From contig JAIDXA010000101.1 of assembly GCA_029058705.1 (NCBI GenBank), positions 1 to 15,410 of the forward strand: 15,410 nucleotides of DNA. The letters run 5' to 3'. This document shows positions 1-8,482 of this stretch, piece by piece. Source of the stretch: Paramuribaculum sp. Its GTDB lineage: Bacteria > Bacteroidota > Bacteroidia > Bacteroidales > Muribaculaceae. Within the stretch, counting starts at the first letter, position 1. Every line of letters starts with the position of its first letter. The notes under the pieces are model-generated. The model worked only from the letters and a program-made list of their open reading frames with translations. It made no database searches and was not told the DNA's origin. A program made the position numbers and the translations under genes.

Positions 1-2304
1 CGTGCCGGCTTCGAGGTGCGCGAGGTGCATTACACCCATTATGGCCGTCTCTGTCCGATCGAGACTCCGGAAGGTCCGAATATCGGTTTGATTTCTTCGC
101 TCTGTGTCTATGCGAAAATCAATGATCTCGGTTTTATCGAGACGCCCTATCGCAAGGTGACGGATTCGAAGGTGAATCTTGACAATAATGAAATCACTTA
201 CCTGACTGCGGAAATCGAGGAGGGTAAGGTTATCGCGCAGGGAAATGCTCCGCTCAATGATGACGGAACGTTTGTCCGCGACCGTGTGAAGGCCCGTCTG
301 GATGCCGATTTCCCGATCGTGGCTCCCGATCAGGTTGAGCTGATGGACGTGTCTCCGACGCAGATCGCTTCAATCGCCGCTTCGCTTATCCCGTTCCTTG
401 AGCATGACGACGCGAACCGTGCGCTTATGGGTTCGAACATGATGCGTCAGGCGGTTCCGTTGCTTCGCAGCGAGTCGCCGATTGTGGGGACCGGTCTTGA
501 AGGCCAGCTTATCCGCGACAGCCGTACCCAGATAACAGCCGAGGGCGATGGAGTTGTCGAGTTTGTCGACGCTACGGTTATCCGTATCCGTTATGACCGC
601 ACTGAGGATGAGGAGTTTGTTGCTTTCGAGGATGCAGTCAAGGAGTACCGTATCCCGAAGTTCCGCAAGACGAACCAGAGCACGACTATCGACCTCCGTC
701 CTATCTGCGAGAAGGGTCAGCGTGTGACTGCGGGCACTATCCTTACCGAAGGTTATTCGACAGAGAACGGCGAGCTCGCTCTGGGCCGGAATCTCAAGGT
801 CGCCTTCATGCCCTGGAAGGGTTACAATTATGAGGATGCCATCGTTCTTAACGAGCGCATGGTCCGTGAAGATATCCTGACATCAGTCCATGTCGACGAG
901 TATTCGCTTGAGGTCCGTGAGACCAAGCGAGGCATGGAAGAGCTGACTTCGGATATTCCCAATGTCAGTGAAGATGCAACGAAGGATCTTGACGAACGCG
1001 GCATTATCCGTGTCGGCGCGCATGTCGTTCCGGGCGATATCATGATCGGAAAGATCACTCCGAAGGGAGAAAGCGATCCTACTCCCGAAGAAAAGCTTCT
1101 CCGCGCCATTTTCGGCGACAAGGCCGGCGACGTGAAGGATGCATCGCTGAAGGCGTCTCCGTCGTTGAAGGGTGTTGTTATCGGAACTAATCTTTTCTCT
1201 CGTGCGGCAAAGAAAAAGAAGAGCCGTGCCGCCAATGCGGTTCTTCCGAAGCTTGACGAGGAGTATGAGGAAAAGCTCGAAAACCTCAAGACCATACTTG
1301 TCAATAAGCTGATGACGCTGACGGAAGGCAAGACTTCCGAAGGGGTCAAGGACTTCCTGGGTACAGATGTGGTTTCGAAGGGAGCGCATTTCACACCCGG
1401 CGTACTCCGCGAGCTTGACTATGATACGCTCAATCTGAGCCAGTGGACTGAAGACGAACACACGAATGGCCTGATAAGAGACTGTATCGTCAACTATCTG
1501 CGCAAATATAAGGAGATAGAGACGGAATTGCGTCGTAAGAAAAATGATATTTCGATCGGCGACGATCTGCCCTCGGGAATCATGCAGATGGCCAAAGTCT
1601 ATGTTGCCAAGAAGCGTAAGATCAGCGTCGGCGACAAGATGGCCGGACGCCACGGTAACAAAGGTATTGTGAGCCGCATCGTGCGCCAGGAAGATATGCC
1701 GTTCCTTGCAGACGGAACGCCTGTCGATATCTGTCTTAACCCTCTGGGTGTGCCTTCGCGTATGAACCTCGGCCAGATTTTCGAGACAGTTCTCGGATGG
1801 GCCGGACGTGAGCTGGGCGAGAAATTCGCCACTCCGATTTTCGACGGAGCGACACTCGACGACCTTAACGCATGGACCGACAAGGCCGGTCTTCCCCGCT
1901 ACGGCAAGACCTATCTTTACGACGGAGGCACCGGCGAACGTTTCGACCAGCCTGCGACTGTGGGTGTCATCTACATGCTTAAGCTCGGCCATATGGTCGA
2001 AGACAAGATGCATGCCCGTTCGATCGGTCCGTATTCGCTCATCACGCAGCAGCCGCTCGGCGGTAAGGCCCAGTTCGGTGGCCAGCGTTTCGGAGAGATG
2101 GAAGTCTGGGCGCTCGAGGCATTCGGCGCGAGCCATATTCTTCAGGAAATCCTGACCATCAAGAGCGATGACGTTACTGGACGTTCGAAAGCCTATGAAG
2201 CGATTGTCAAAGGCGATGCCATGCCACCGGCCGGCATGCCGGAATCGCTCAATGTGCTTCTCCACGAACTCCGTGGTCTTGGCTTGAGCATCTCGCTTGA
2301 TTAA
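1..2304 (+). CDS. rpoB: DNA-directed RNA polymerase subunit beta, 3' portion (5' end outside window)
   Basis: This is the C-terminal part of the RNA polymerase beta subunit, which forms one half of the catalytic cleft. The reading frame is already open at base 1 (it begins RAGFEVREVHYTHYGR), matching E. coli RpoB from about residue 540. So 767 residues are present and the N-terminal half, including the main rifampicin cluster, lies off the left edge. Visible landmarks are PIETPEGPNIGL (the rifampicin cluster II region), the WKGYNYEDA motif near the active site, the basic segment GDKMAGRHGNKG that contacts the nascent RNA and NTP, and a C-terminus with GGKAQFGGQRFGEMEVWALE that packs against beta'. 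A Lys-rich linker (FSRAAKKKKSR) followed by an acidic helical stretch occupies the place of the lineage-specific region common in Bacteroidota. The GTG at base 16 is an internal Val codon, not a start. The stop is 41 nt before rpoC, with no promoter or terminator between them, so the two are co-transcribed. Confidence 0.98.
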   Translation, partial: RAGFEVREVHYTHYGRLCPIETPEGPNIGLISSLCVYAKINDLGFIETPYRKVTDSKVNLDNNEITYLTAEIEEGKVIAQGNAPLNDDGTFVRDRVKARLDADFPIVAPDQVELMDVSPTQIASIAASLIPFLEHDDANRALMGSNMMRQAVPLLRSESPIVGTGLEGQLIRDSRTQITAEGDGVVEFVDATVIRIRYDRTEDEEFVAFEDAVKEYRIPKFRKTNQSTTIDLRPICEKGQRVTAGTILTEGYSTENGELALGRNLKVAFMPWKGYNYEDAIVLNERMVREDILTSVHVDEYSLEVRETKRGMEELTSDIPNVSEDATKDLDERGIIRVGAHVVPGDIMIGKITPKGESDPTPEEKLLRAIFGDKAGDVKDASLKASPSLKGVVIGTNLFSRAAKKKKSRAANAVLPKLDEEYEEKLENLKTILVNKLMTLTEGKTSEGVKDFLGTDVVSKGAHFTPGVLRELDYDTLNLSQWTEDEHTNGLIRDCIVNYLRKYKEIETELRRKKNDISIGDDLPSGIMQMAKVYVAKKRKISVGDKMAGRHGNKGIVSRIVRQEDMPFLADGTPVDICLNPLGVPSRMNLGQIFETVLGWAGRELGEKFATPIFDGATLDDLNAWTDKAGLPRYGKTYLYDGGTGERFDQPATVGVIYMLKLGHMVEDKMHARSIGPYSLITQQPLGGKAQFGGQRFGEMEVWALEAFGASHILQEILTIKSDDVTGRSKAYEAIVKGDAMPPAGMPESLNVLLHELRGLGLSISLD

Positions 2305-2345
2305 TCTCCTCATTAAGTCTGAAATTCATACGCAGTCAACAATAT

Positions 2346-5300
2346 ATGGCTTTTAGAAAAGAAAATAAAACCAAAACCGGCTTCTCGAAAATCACTATCG
2401 GCCTGGCTTCTCCGGAAGAAATTCTGGAGAAGTCGAGCGGCGAGGTGCTGAAGCCTGAGACCATCAACTACCGCACTTATAAACCCGAACGTGACGGCTT
2501 GTTCTGCGAGCGCATTTTCGGTCCGGTCAAGGACTATGAGTGCCACTGCGGCAAGTACAAGCGTATCCGCTACAAAGGCATTGTCTGTGACCGATGCGGA
2601 GTGGAAGTAACGGAAAAGAAGGTTCGCCGCGAGCGTATGGGACACATAAAGCTCGTTGTGCCTGTTGCCCATATCTGGTATTTCCGTTCGCTTCCCAATA
2701 AGATCGGATATCTTCTGGGTCTTCCGTCGAAGAAGCTTGATGCGGTAATATATTACGAACGCTACGTTGTGATCCAGCCGGGAGTTGCGGCGGATTTTGA
2801 AAGAGATCCGGTTGAAGCGCTCCAGCTGCTGAGCGAGGACGAGTATTTCGCAGTTCTCGACAAACTTCCGAAAGACAATCAGCTTCTGGAAGATTCAGAT
2901 CCCAATAAGTTTGTGGCCAAGATGGGTGCGGAGGCCATTTATGAGCTTCTCCAGCGCATTGATCTTGACGATCTTTCATATAGGTTGCGCCACCAGGCGG
3001 ACACCGACGGTTCGCAGCAGCGCAAGACAGAGGCGCTCAAGCGTCTGCAGGTTGTTGAATCGTTCCGGGCATCGCGCCACCGCAATAAGCCGGAATGGAT
3101 GATTCTGCAGGCGGTTCCGGTCATTCCGCCAGAACTTCGTCCGCTTGTGCCGCTGGATGGCGGTCGCTTTGCAACTTCTGACCTCAATGACCTTTACCGT
3201 CGCGTGATTATCCGCAACAACCGTCTGAAGCGTCTTATCGAGATCAAGGCACCCGAGGTTATTCTTCGCAACGAAAAGCGAATGCTGCAGGAGGCTGTTG
3301 ACTCGCTGCTTGACAACTCGCGCAAGTCGTCGGCTGTGAAGACCGAGGCAAACCGTCCGTTGAAGTCGCTGTCCGACTCGCTCAAGGGTAAGCAGGGACG
3401 TTTCCGTCAGAACCTTCTCGGTAAGCGTGTAGACTATTCCGCACGTTCGGTTATCGTTGTCGGTCCGGAGCTGAAAATGCATGAGTGCGGTATTCCCAAG
3501 AATATGGCGGCCGAACTCTACAAGCCATTCGTGATCCGCAAACTCATCGAGCGCGGTATTGTCAAGACTGTCAAGTCGGCCAAGAAGATCGTCGACCGCA
3601 AGGAACCGGTTGTCTGGGACATTCTTGAACATGTTATGAAGGGTCATCCGGTGTTGCTTAACCGTGCGCCGACGCTTCACCGTCTCGGTATCCAGGCCTT
3701 CCAGCCGAAGATGATCGAAGGAAAGGCTATCCAGCTTCATCCGCTTGCATGTACGGCATTCAATGCCGACTTCGACGGCGACCAGATGGCAGTCCATTTG
3801 CCTCTTGGCAATGAAGCCGTTCTTGAAGCGCAGCTTCTTATGCTTGGCTCGCACAATATCCTCAACCCTGCAAACGGAGCGCCGATCACGGTGCCTTCAC
3901 AGGACATGGTTCTCGGTCTGTATTACATCACGAAGCTCCGCAAGGGCGACCGTGGCGAGGGTCTGAAGTTCTATGGTCCTGAGGAAGCGCAGATCGCTTA
4001 CAATGAAGGCCGCGTGACGCTTCATGCTCCCGTTTCGGTTGTTGTTGACGATATTGACGAAAACGGCAACCCGGTAAAACGACTTATCGAAAATACTTCC
4101 GTAGGCCGAGTGCTTGTCAATCAGTTTGTGCCGAAGGAAATCGGATATGTCAATGAAATCCTTTCGAAGAAATCGCTCCGCACGATCATTTCGAAGGTGA
4201 TCAAGAAGTGTGGTATCCCACGTTCCGCACAGTTCCTCGACGACATCAAGAACCTCGGCTATTACATGGCATTCAAGGGCGGTCTGTCGTTCAACCTCGG
4301 AGATGTCATCATTCCGCCGGAAAAAGAGGAATATGTCCGCGAGGGTTACGAGCAGGTGCAGGAAGTGATGAACAACTATGCGATGGGCTTCATCACCAAT
4401 ACGGAGCGCTATAACCAGATCATCGATATATGGACACATGTCAACGCCCGTCTGGCCGACACTCTGATGAAGCAGATTTCGGCAGACCAGCAGGGATTCA
4501 ATCCGGTCTACATGATGCTTGACTCGGGAGCGCGTGGATCGCGCGACCAGATCCGTCAGCTTTCGGGTATGCGTGGTCTTATGGCGAAACCTCAGAAGAG
4601 CGGTGCCGAAGGCGGTCAGATCATCGAGAACCCGATTCTTGCGAACTTCAAGGAGGGTCTTTCGGTGCTTGAGTACTTCATCTCGACCCACGGTGCGCGC
4701 AAGGGTCTTGCGGATACGGCATTGAAGACAGCCGACGCCGGTTATCTGACGCGTCGTCTCGTTGACGTTGCCCACGATGTGATTATCCGTGAGGAGGATT
4801 GCGGAACGCTGCGAGGTCTTGTATGCACCGAGATCAAGAAGAACGACGAAGTCGTTGCATCGCTTGGCGAGCGTATTCTGGGCCGCGTTTCGGTTCATGA
4901 TGTGTATGATCCTGTGTCAGGCGAGCTTATTGTAGCAGCCGGCGAAGAGATCAATGACGCTGCTGCCGACCGCATAGATGCGTCGCCGATCGAGTCGGTA
5001 GAGATCCGTTCGGTTCTGACATGCGAAAGCAAGCGTGGTGTCTGTGCCAAGTGCTACGGCCGCAACCTTGCCACAAACCGTCTTGTCCAGAAAGGTGAGG
5101 CTGTCGGCGTGATCGCCGCGCAGTCGATCGGCGAGCCGGGTACACAGCTGACCCTCCGTACGTTCCACGTCGGTGGTGTGGCTTCGAATGTCGCAGCCAT
5201 CTCAAGTGTGACATCGCGCTATGACGGTATTCTTGAAATGGAGGAACTGCGTACGGTTACGACGGATGAAGTGGACGACAAGGGACGCAATGTCGAGGTT

Positions 5301-6665
5301 GTTGTCGGACGTATGGCCGAGCTTCGCATTCTCGATCCGAACACCAAGATGATCTATACGACTGCGAACATTCCTTATGGCTCGAAGCTCTATTTCGAAA
5401 ATGGCGCCACACTCAAGAAGGGCGACGTCATCTGCGAATGGGACCCGTTCAACGCTGTTATTGTCAGTGAATTCAACGGTAAGGTGAAATACGAGAACCT
5501 TATCGAGAATGTGACCTACCGCAACGAAGGTGACGAGCAGACGGGTCTTTACGAAAAGATCATCATCGAGTCGAAGGACCGTACGAAGGTTGCGGAAGCA
5601 AAGATTGTCGATGCCAACGGTCAGGAACTCAAGACTGTTTCGCTTCCTGTGGGCGCGCACCTTATGCTTGAGGATGGCCAGGATGTCAAGATCGGTCAGA
5701 CATTTGTCAAGATTCCGCGTTCGTCGTCGGGCGGTGCGGGTGACATCACCGGTGGTCTTCCCCGTGTGACCGAGCTCTTCGAGGCCCGCAATCCGAGCAA
5801 TCCTGCCGTTGTGGCCGAGATCGACGGTGAAGTCAACTATGGCAAGGTAAAACGCGGTAACCGCGAAATCACGGTTACGTCGCGTCTGGGCGAGGTCAAG
5901 AAATATCTCGTTCCGCTGTCGAAGCAGCTCCTTGTGCAGGAGAACGACTACGTGCGTGCGGGTACGCCGCTTTCAGCCGGTGCGATCACTCCGGCCGATA
6001 TCCTCAACATCATGGGTCCGACCGCCGTGCAGGAGTATATTGTCAATGAGGTTCAGGACGTTTACCGCATGCAGGGCGTTAAGATCAACGACAAGCACTT
6101 TGAGGTTATCGTGCGCCAGATGATGCGTAAGGTAAATATCATTGATCCGGGCGATACGGGATTCCTTGAACAGCAGATCGTCGATAAGCGTGCGTTCCTT
6201 GACGAAAACGACCGCATCTGGGGCAAGAAAGTGGTTACCGATGCCGGCGACAGCGAGACTGTAAAGCCCGGTATGGTCATTACTGCCCGCAAGCTGCGTG
6301 ACGAGAATTCGGCCCTCAAGCGCCGCGACCTTCGCCAGATCGTTGTCCGTGACGCTGTCCCCGCGACTTCAGAACAGATCCTTCAGGGTATCACACGTGC
6401 CGCTCTGCAGACCGGCAGCTTCATGTCGGCGGCTTCGTTCCAGGAAACGACCAAGGTGCTCAATGAAGCGGCTATCAACGGTAAGACAGATTATCTCGAA
6501 GGTATGAAAGAAAATGTTATCTGTGGTCACCTGATCCCGGCCGGTACCGGTCTCCGCGACTACGATCGTCTGATCGTCGGTTCGAAGGATGAGCTTGCCG
6601 GACTTCTTGATCCGGAGGCACTTGACGAGGAAATCATTGCTGATGCAATGGCTTCGAAGAAGTAA
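2346..6665 (+). CDS. rpoC: DNA-directed RNA polymerase subunit beta'
   Basis: Complete beta' subunit, 1439 residues, close to the size usual in Bacteroidales and a little longer than the E. coli protein (1407). It carries the catalytic Mg2+ site NADFDGDQMAVH, with Asp475, Asp477 and Asp479 as the metal ligands. The N-terminal zinc site has Cys66, Cys68, Cys81 and Cys84. The second zinc site is formed by a Cys in EEDCGTLRG and the cluster CESKRGVCAKC. The bridge helix is visible around GARKGLADTALKTADAGYL and the trigger loop around QSIGEPGTQLTLRTFHVGG. The ATG start follows an A-rich leader without a Shine-Dalgarno sequence, as expected in this phylum, and gives an N-terminus (MAFRKENK) that aligns with family members. 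It is the last gene of the rpoBC operon and is followed within 20 nt by a large inverted-repeat terminator. No truncation or frameshift is seen. Confidence 0.98.
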   Translation: MAFRKENKTKTGFSKITIGLASPEEILEKSSGEVLKPETINYRTYKPERDGLFCERIFGPVKDYECHCGKYKRIRYKGIVCDRCGVEVTEKKVRRERMGHIKLVVPVAHIWYFRSLPNKIGYLLGLPSKKLDAVIYYERYVVIQPGVAADFERDPVEALQLLSEDEYFAVLDKLPKDNQLLEDSDPNKFVAKMGAEAIYELLQRIDLDDLSYRLRHQADTDGSQQRKTEALKRLQVVESFRASRHRNKPEWMILQAVPVIPPELRPLVPLDGGRFATSDLNDLYRRVIIRNNRLKRLIEIKAPEVILRNEKRMLQEAVDSLLDNSRKSSAVKTEANRPLKSLSDSLKGKQGRFRQNLLGKRVDYSARSVIVVGPELKMHECGIPKNMAAELYKPFVIRKLIERGIVKTVKSAKKIVDRKEPVVWDILEHVMKGHPVLLNRAPTLHRLGIQAFQPKMIEGKAIQLHPLACTAFNADFDGDQMAVHLPLGNEAVLEAQLLMLGSHNILNPANGAPITVPSQDMVLGLYYITKLRKGDRGEGLKFYGPEEAQIAYNEGRVTLHAPVSVVVDDIDENGNPVKRLIENTSVGRVLVNQFVPKEIGYVNEILSKKSLRTIISKVIKKCGIPRSAQFLDDIKNLGYYMAFKGGLSFNLGDVIIPPEKEEYVREGYEQVQEVMNNYAMGFITNTERYNQIIDIWTHVNARLADTLMKQISADQQGFNPVYMMLDSGARGSRDQIRQLSGMRGLMAKPQKSGAEGGQIIENPILANFKEGLSVLEYFISTHGARKGLADTALKTADAGYLTRRLVDVAHDVIIREEDCGTLRGLVCTEIKKNDEVVASLGERILGRVSVHDVYDPVSGELIVAAGEEINDAAADRIDASPIESVEIRSVLTCESKRGVCAKCYGRNLATNRLVQKGEAVGVIAAQSIGEPGTQLTLRTFHVGGVASNVAAISSVTSRYDGILEMEELRTVTTDEVDDKGRNVEVVVGRMAELRILDPNTKMIYTTANIPYGSKLYFENGATLKKGDVICEWDPFNAVIVSEFNGKVKYENLIENVTYRNEGDEQTGLYEKIIIESKDRTKVAEAKIVDANGQELKTVSLPVGAHLMLEDGQDVKIGQTFVKIPRSSSGGAGDITGGLPRVTELFEARNPSNPAVVAEIDGEVNYGKVKRGNREITVTSRLGEVKKYLVPLSKQLLVQENDYVRAGTPLSAGAITPADILNIMGPTAVQEYIVNEVQDVYRMQGVKINDKHFEVIVRQMMRKVNIIDPGDTGFLEQQIVDKRAFLDENDRIWGKKVVTDAGDSETVKPGMVITARKLRDENSALKRRDLRQIVVRDAVPATSEQILQGITRAALQTGSFMSAASFQETTKVLNEAAINGKTDYLEGMKENVICGHLIPAGTGLRDYDRLIVGSKDELAGLLDPEALDEEIIADAMASKK

Positions 6666-6682
6666 AATACCTTTTACAGATA

Positions 6683-6744
6683 CTGACATAAAGAAAGAGA
6701 GAGGCGGAATCCACGGATTCCGCCTCTCTCTTTCTTTATGTCAG
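6683..6744. terminator. 30-bp perfect inverted repeat, bidirectional terminator after rpoC
   Basis: Bases 6683-6712 and 6715-6744 are exact reverse complements with only two bases between them. The core is GC-rich (GGCGGAATCC and its complement). It is flanked on one side by an A/G-rich run and on the other by a T/C-rich run (TCTCTCTTTCTTTATG). On either strand a short GC hairpin is therefore followed by a T-rich tail, which should stop transcription from both directions. It sits between the convergent genes rpoC (plus) and the histidine-rich gene (minus), 18 nt after the rpoC stop. Confidence 0.88.
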
Positions 6745-6795
6745 CTTCACATGGGGATTGACGATCCAAGTTGAAATCGTTTTTTGTGCCGGTTG

Positions 6796-7098
6796 TCAAT
6801 GACGATGGTGGTGGCGGGCTGATTTATAGAATTCGTGACGGGCCTTTTCGTATTTTTTGCGCGCCTTGATCATCTTTTTGTAGCGTTTTTTAGCTTTTTT
6901 TGAATGATGGTGCGAGGGTCTGTAGTAGTGGTGGCGGTGAGGCCGGTAATGCGGAATGTAGTAGGGGTTGTTCGATATGTGCATTCCGGAACCTTCAGAC
7001 GTGATCCAGAAATTATAGCCGACCTCAGCGGCGACTTCAATTCCACTGAGACTCATGAGGGCTATGATTGAGATTGTTAGAAGTCGTTTAAGTCTCAT
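6796..7098 (-). CDS. Small secreted histidine- and lysine-rich protein of unknown function
   Basis: I do not recognise a named family. The protein has 100 residues from the ATG at 7098. Residues 1-24 look like a signal peptide: basic MRLKR, a hydrophobic core (LLTISIIALMSL), and a small-residue cleavage site near VAA. The mature part has a short segment (GYNFWITSEGSGMHI), then a Pro/Tyr/His-rich stretch at about 40-65 with PHRHHYY and SHHHS, then a Lys/Arg-rich probable helix at about 66-93, ending in HHHRH. There are 13 histidines in total, which suggests metal binding in the periplasm, but that is inference. A longer frame from a TTG codon at 7125 would put nine polar residues before the signal peptide and is unlikely. 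The leader before the ATG (AAAAAACAAAACT) has no Shine-Dalgarno sequence. The gene converges on rpoC across a shared terminator, and yggS lies 162 nt upstream on the same strand. Confidence 0.75.
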   Translation of the reverse strand: MRLKRLLTISIIALMSLSGIEVAAEVGYNFWITSEGSGMHISNNPYYIPHYRPHRHHYYRPSHHHSKKAKKRYKKMIKARKKYEKARHEFYKSARHHHRH

Positions 7099-7259
7099 AG
7101 TTTTGTTTTTTAGGCGGTAAGACAAGCAGTTGAAGATTCTTGCAGAGACTTGATGTGTGTGGAACAGTCTGCTGCGGGAATCTCTTTGCTATTAAATACG
7201 TCTGGGGATGCCTTAATGTTCAATATATGAGACGGGACCGGCGTATGTTGTTGCGCAGG

Positions 7260-7928
7260 TCAGTATTGGCGCGGCCCGAATATTGATGATCCAATTCGTA
7301 CGAGTGTCGCACCGTGGCTGATTGCAATTGGATAGTCGTCGCTCATTCCCATGCTGAGTTCGGTGAAACCTCTGAGGTCGGGTGCAATCGTGATTATGCG
7401 TCGGAACAGCTCTGCGACGCGTGCGAAGTCGTCGTTGATTCGGGCAGGGTCGTCGGTGTTGGAGGCCATTGCCATGAGTCCGCAGATGTGGGTCGCTTTA
7501 AGCTGCTCGAATTTCCTGCCGGTGAAATATTCGATTATTTCGTCGGGTGTGAATCCGAATTTTGTCTCTTCCATGGCAACATGAACCTGGAGGAGCACGT
7601 TGACTGTCCGTCCTTGCCGTTGGGCTTCGTGGTCAACGGCTTCGAGAAGCCGCAGCGAGTCGATGCTTTCAATCATTGCAGCAACGCTGACAACGTGTTT
7701 GACTTTGTTGGTCTGCAGATGGCCTATGAAGTGCCATGATATGTCGGAGGGCAGACTGGCGGCTTTTGCTGAGAGTTCCTGCGCGCGGCTTTCTCCGAAC
7801 AGGCGTTGTCCTGCCCGGTATGCTTCCATTATCGTTTCGGCGGGATGGAATTTTGAAACGGCCACCAGCCTGACTCTTTCAGGGAGAGTCTGGCTGATGG
7901 CCGAAATCTGTTGCTTGATGGAATTCAT
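7260..7928 (-). CDS. yggS: YggS/PLPBP family pyridoxal 5'-phosphate homeostasis protein
   Basis: A 222-residue single-domain protein of the YggS/PROSC (PLPBP) family, which binds pyridoxal phosphate in the cytosol and buffers its level and that of related amino acids; no enzyme activity is established for the family. The PLP lysine is Lys26 in LVAVSKFHP. Other family motifs follow in order: WHFIGHLQTNK, IESIDSLRLL, VNVLLQVH, KFGF, CGLMAMAS, and at the end ELSMGMSDDY and HGATLVRIGSSIFGPR, which hold the phosphate. Length is typical. The ATG at 7928 shares its A with the TGA stop of the DUF4494 gene (TGATG), so the two are translationally coupled. This pairing in one operon recurs, as I recall, in Bacteroidales genomes. 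No terminator hairpin is evident after its stop. Confidence 0.95.
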   Translation of the reverse strand: MNSIKQQISAISQTLPERVRLVAVSKFHPAETIMEAYRAGQRLFGESRAQELSAKAASLPSDISWHFIGHLQTNKVKHVVSVAAMIESIDSLRLLEAVDHEAQRQGRTVNVLLQVHVAMEETKFGFTPDEIIEYFTGRKFEQLKATHICGLMAMASNTDDPARINDDFARVAELFRRIITIAPDLRGFTELSMGMSDDYPIAISHGATLVRIGSSIFGPRQY

Positions 7929-8377
7929 CAGTTTTCAGATGGGAGGTTTCCGAGTTCAGCGTCGTAGACGTCCATCAGCGGAGTTTCGTTGAGAGACGAC
8001 AGTTCGAAGTCGCCGAGTGTTCCTTTCATGCCGTCCATGAAATTGTCGAAGGCGTTTTTGAAGTCGCTTCCGGCAACGAGCATCTGGGATACTGATTTTT
8101 TCTCAGCTCCGGTTTTTTCGTCGATTGTTATGAAGGCAACCTTGGCGAGATACCATTTGTCGGCGGTGTCGTCGCGGAAAATTTCCGAGATTTTGGTGCG
8201 CTTGACGGCGCTTACGGAGAAGTCGCCGGAGATGAACGGGGTCATTTCCTTGATTATTCTGGCTTCGGCTTCGGTAAACGAGAGCGCGTCGACGAGATAT
8301 GGTTCGTTGACTTTTTTCACCATGCCGTTTTCCATTATTTTGTCATATCGGATTTTGCATTCAAACCAGTTTGCCAT
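7928..8377 (-). CDS. DUF4494 family protein
   Basis: A 149-residue cytosolic protein that I recognise as the Bacteroidota-restricted DUF4494 family; its function is not known. It begins MANWFECKIRYDKIMENG and contains VNEPYLVDALSFTEAEARI, then a region with VSAVKRTKISEIF and KWYLAKVAFITIDEKTG, and an acidic tail. The pattern of alternating strands (WFECKIRYDK, KWYLAKVAFI) suggests a small alpha/beta fold. No signal peptide or membrane segment is seen. It is the first gene of a two-gene unit with yggS, overlapping it by one base (TGATG). A -7 element TAACTTTG lies 45-52 nt upstream. The tie to a vitamin B6-binding protein may hint at a shared physiological role, but this is only association. 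Confidence 0.85.
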   Translation of the reverse strand: MANWFECKIRYDKIMENGMVKKVNEPYLVDALSFTEAEARIIKEMTPFISGDFSVSAVKRTKISEIFRDDTADKWYLAKVAFITIDEKTGAEKKSVSQMLVAGSDFKNAFDNFMDGMKGTLGDFELSSLNETPLMDVYDAELGNLPSEN

Positions 8378-8421
8378 GAGAGTGGAATTTTATATGTGAT
8401 AGGGATATAAGAATCGGAGTG

Positions 8422-8429
8422 CAAAGTTA
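8422..8429 (-). promoter_or_regulatory. Bacteroidota -7 promoter element for the DUF4494-yggS unit
   Basis: Read on the minus strand the sequence is TAACTTTG, an exact match to the Bacteroidota sigma-70 -7 consensus TAnnTTTG. It would start transcription near 8414 and give a leader of about 35-40 nt before the ATG at 8377. No clear TTTG -33 element is found at the right distance upstream. There is also no strong terminator between the fucP stop (8483) and this site, so some read-through from the fucose operon is possible. Confidence 0.55.
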
Positions 8430-8482
8430 GTTATTTTTTGCGTAGCGCGGTTATCCGATTTTGATTTTAGTTATAAAAAATA

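Noticed and set aside
16..18. Apparent start codon of rpoB at base 16
   Set aside because: The GTG is an internal Val codon; the RpoB frame is open and conserved from base 1, so the gene is cut by the window edge.
883..2313. Long antisense open frames opposite rpoB and rpoC (up to 476 and 333 codons)
   Set aside because: They lie entirely opposite highly conserved polymerase genes, show no recognisable domains, and are explained by the codon bias of the sense strand.
7099..7125. TTG start for the His-rich protein
   Set aside because: It would put nine polar residues before a good signal peptide; the ATG at 7098 is better placed.
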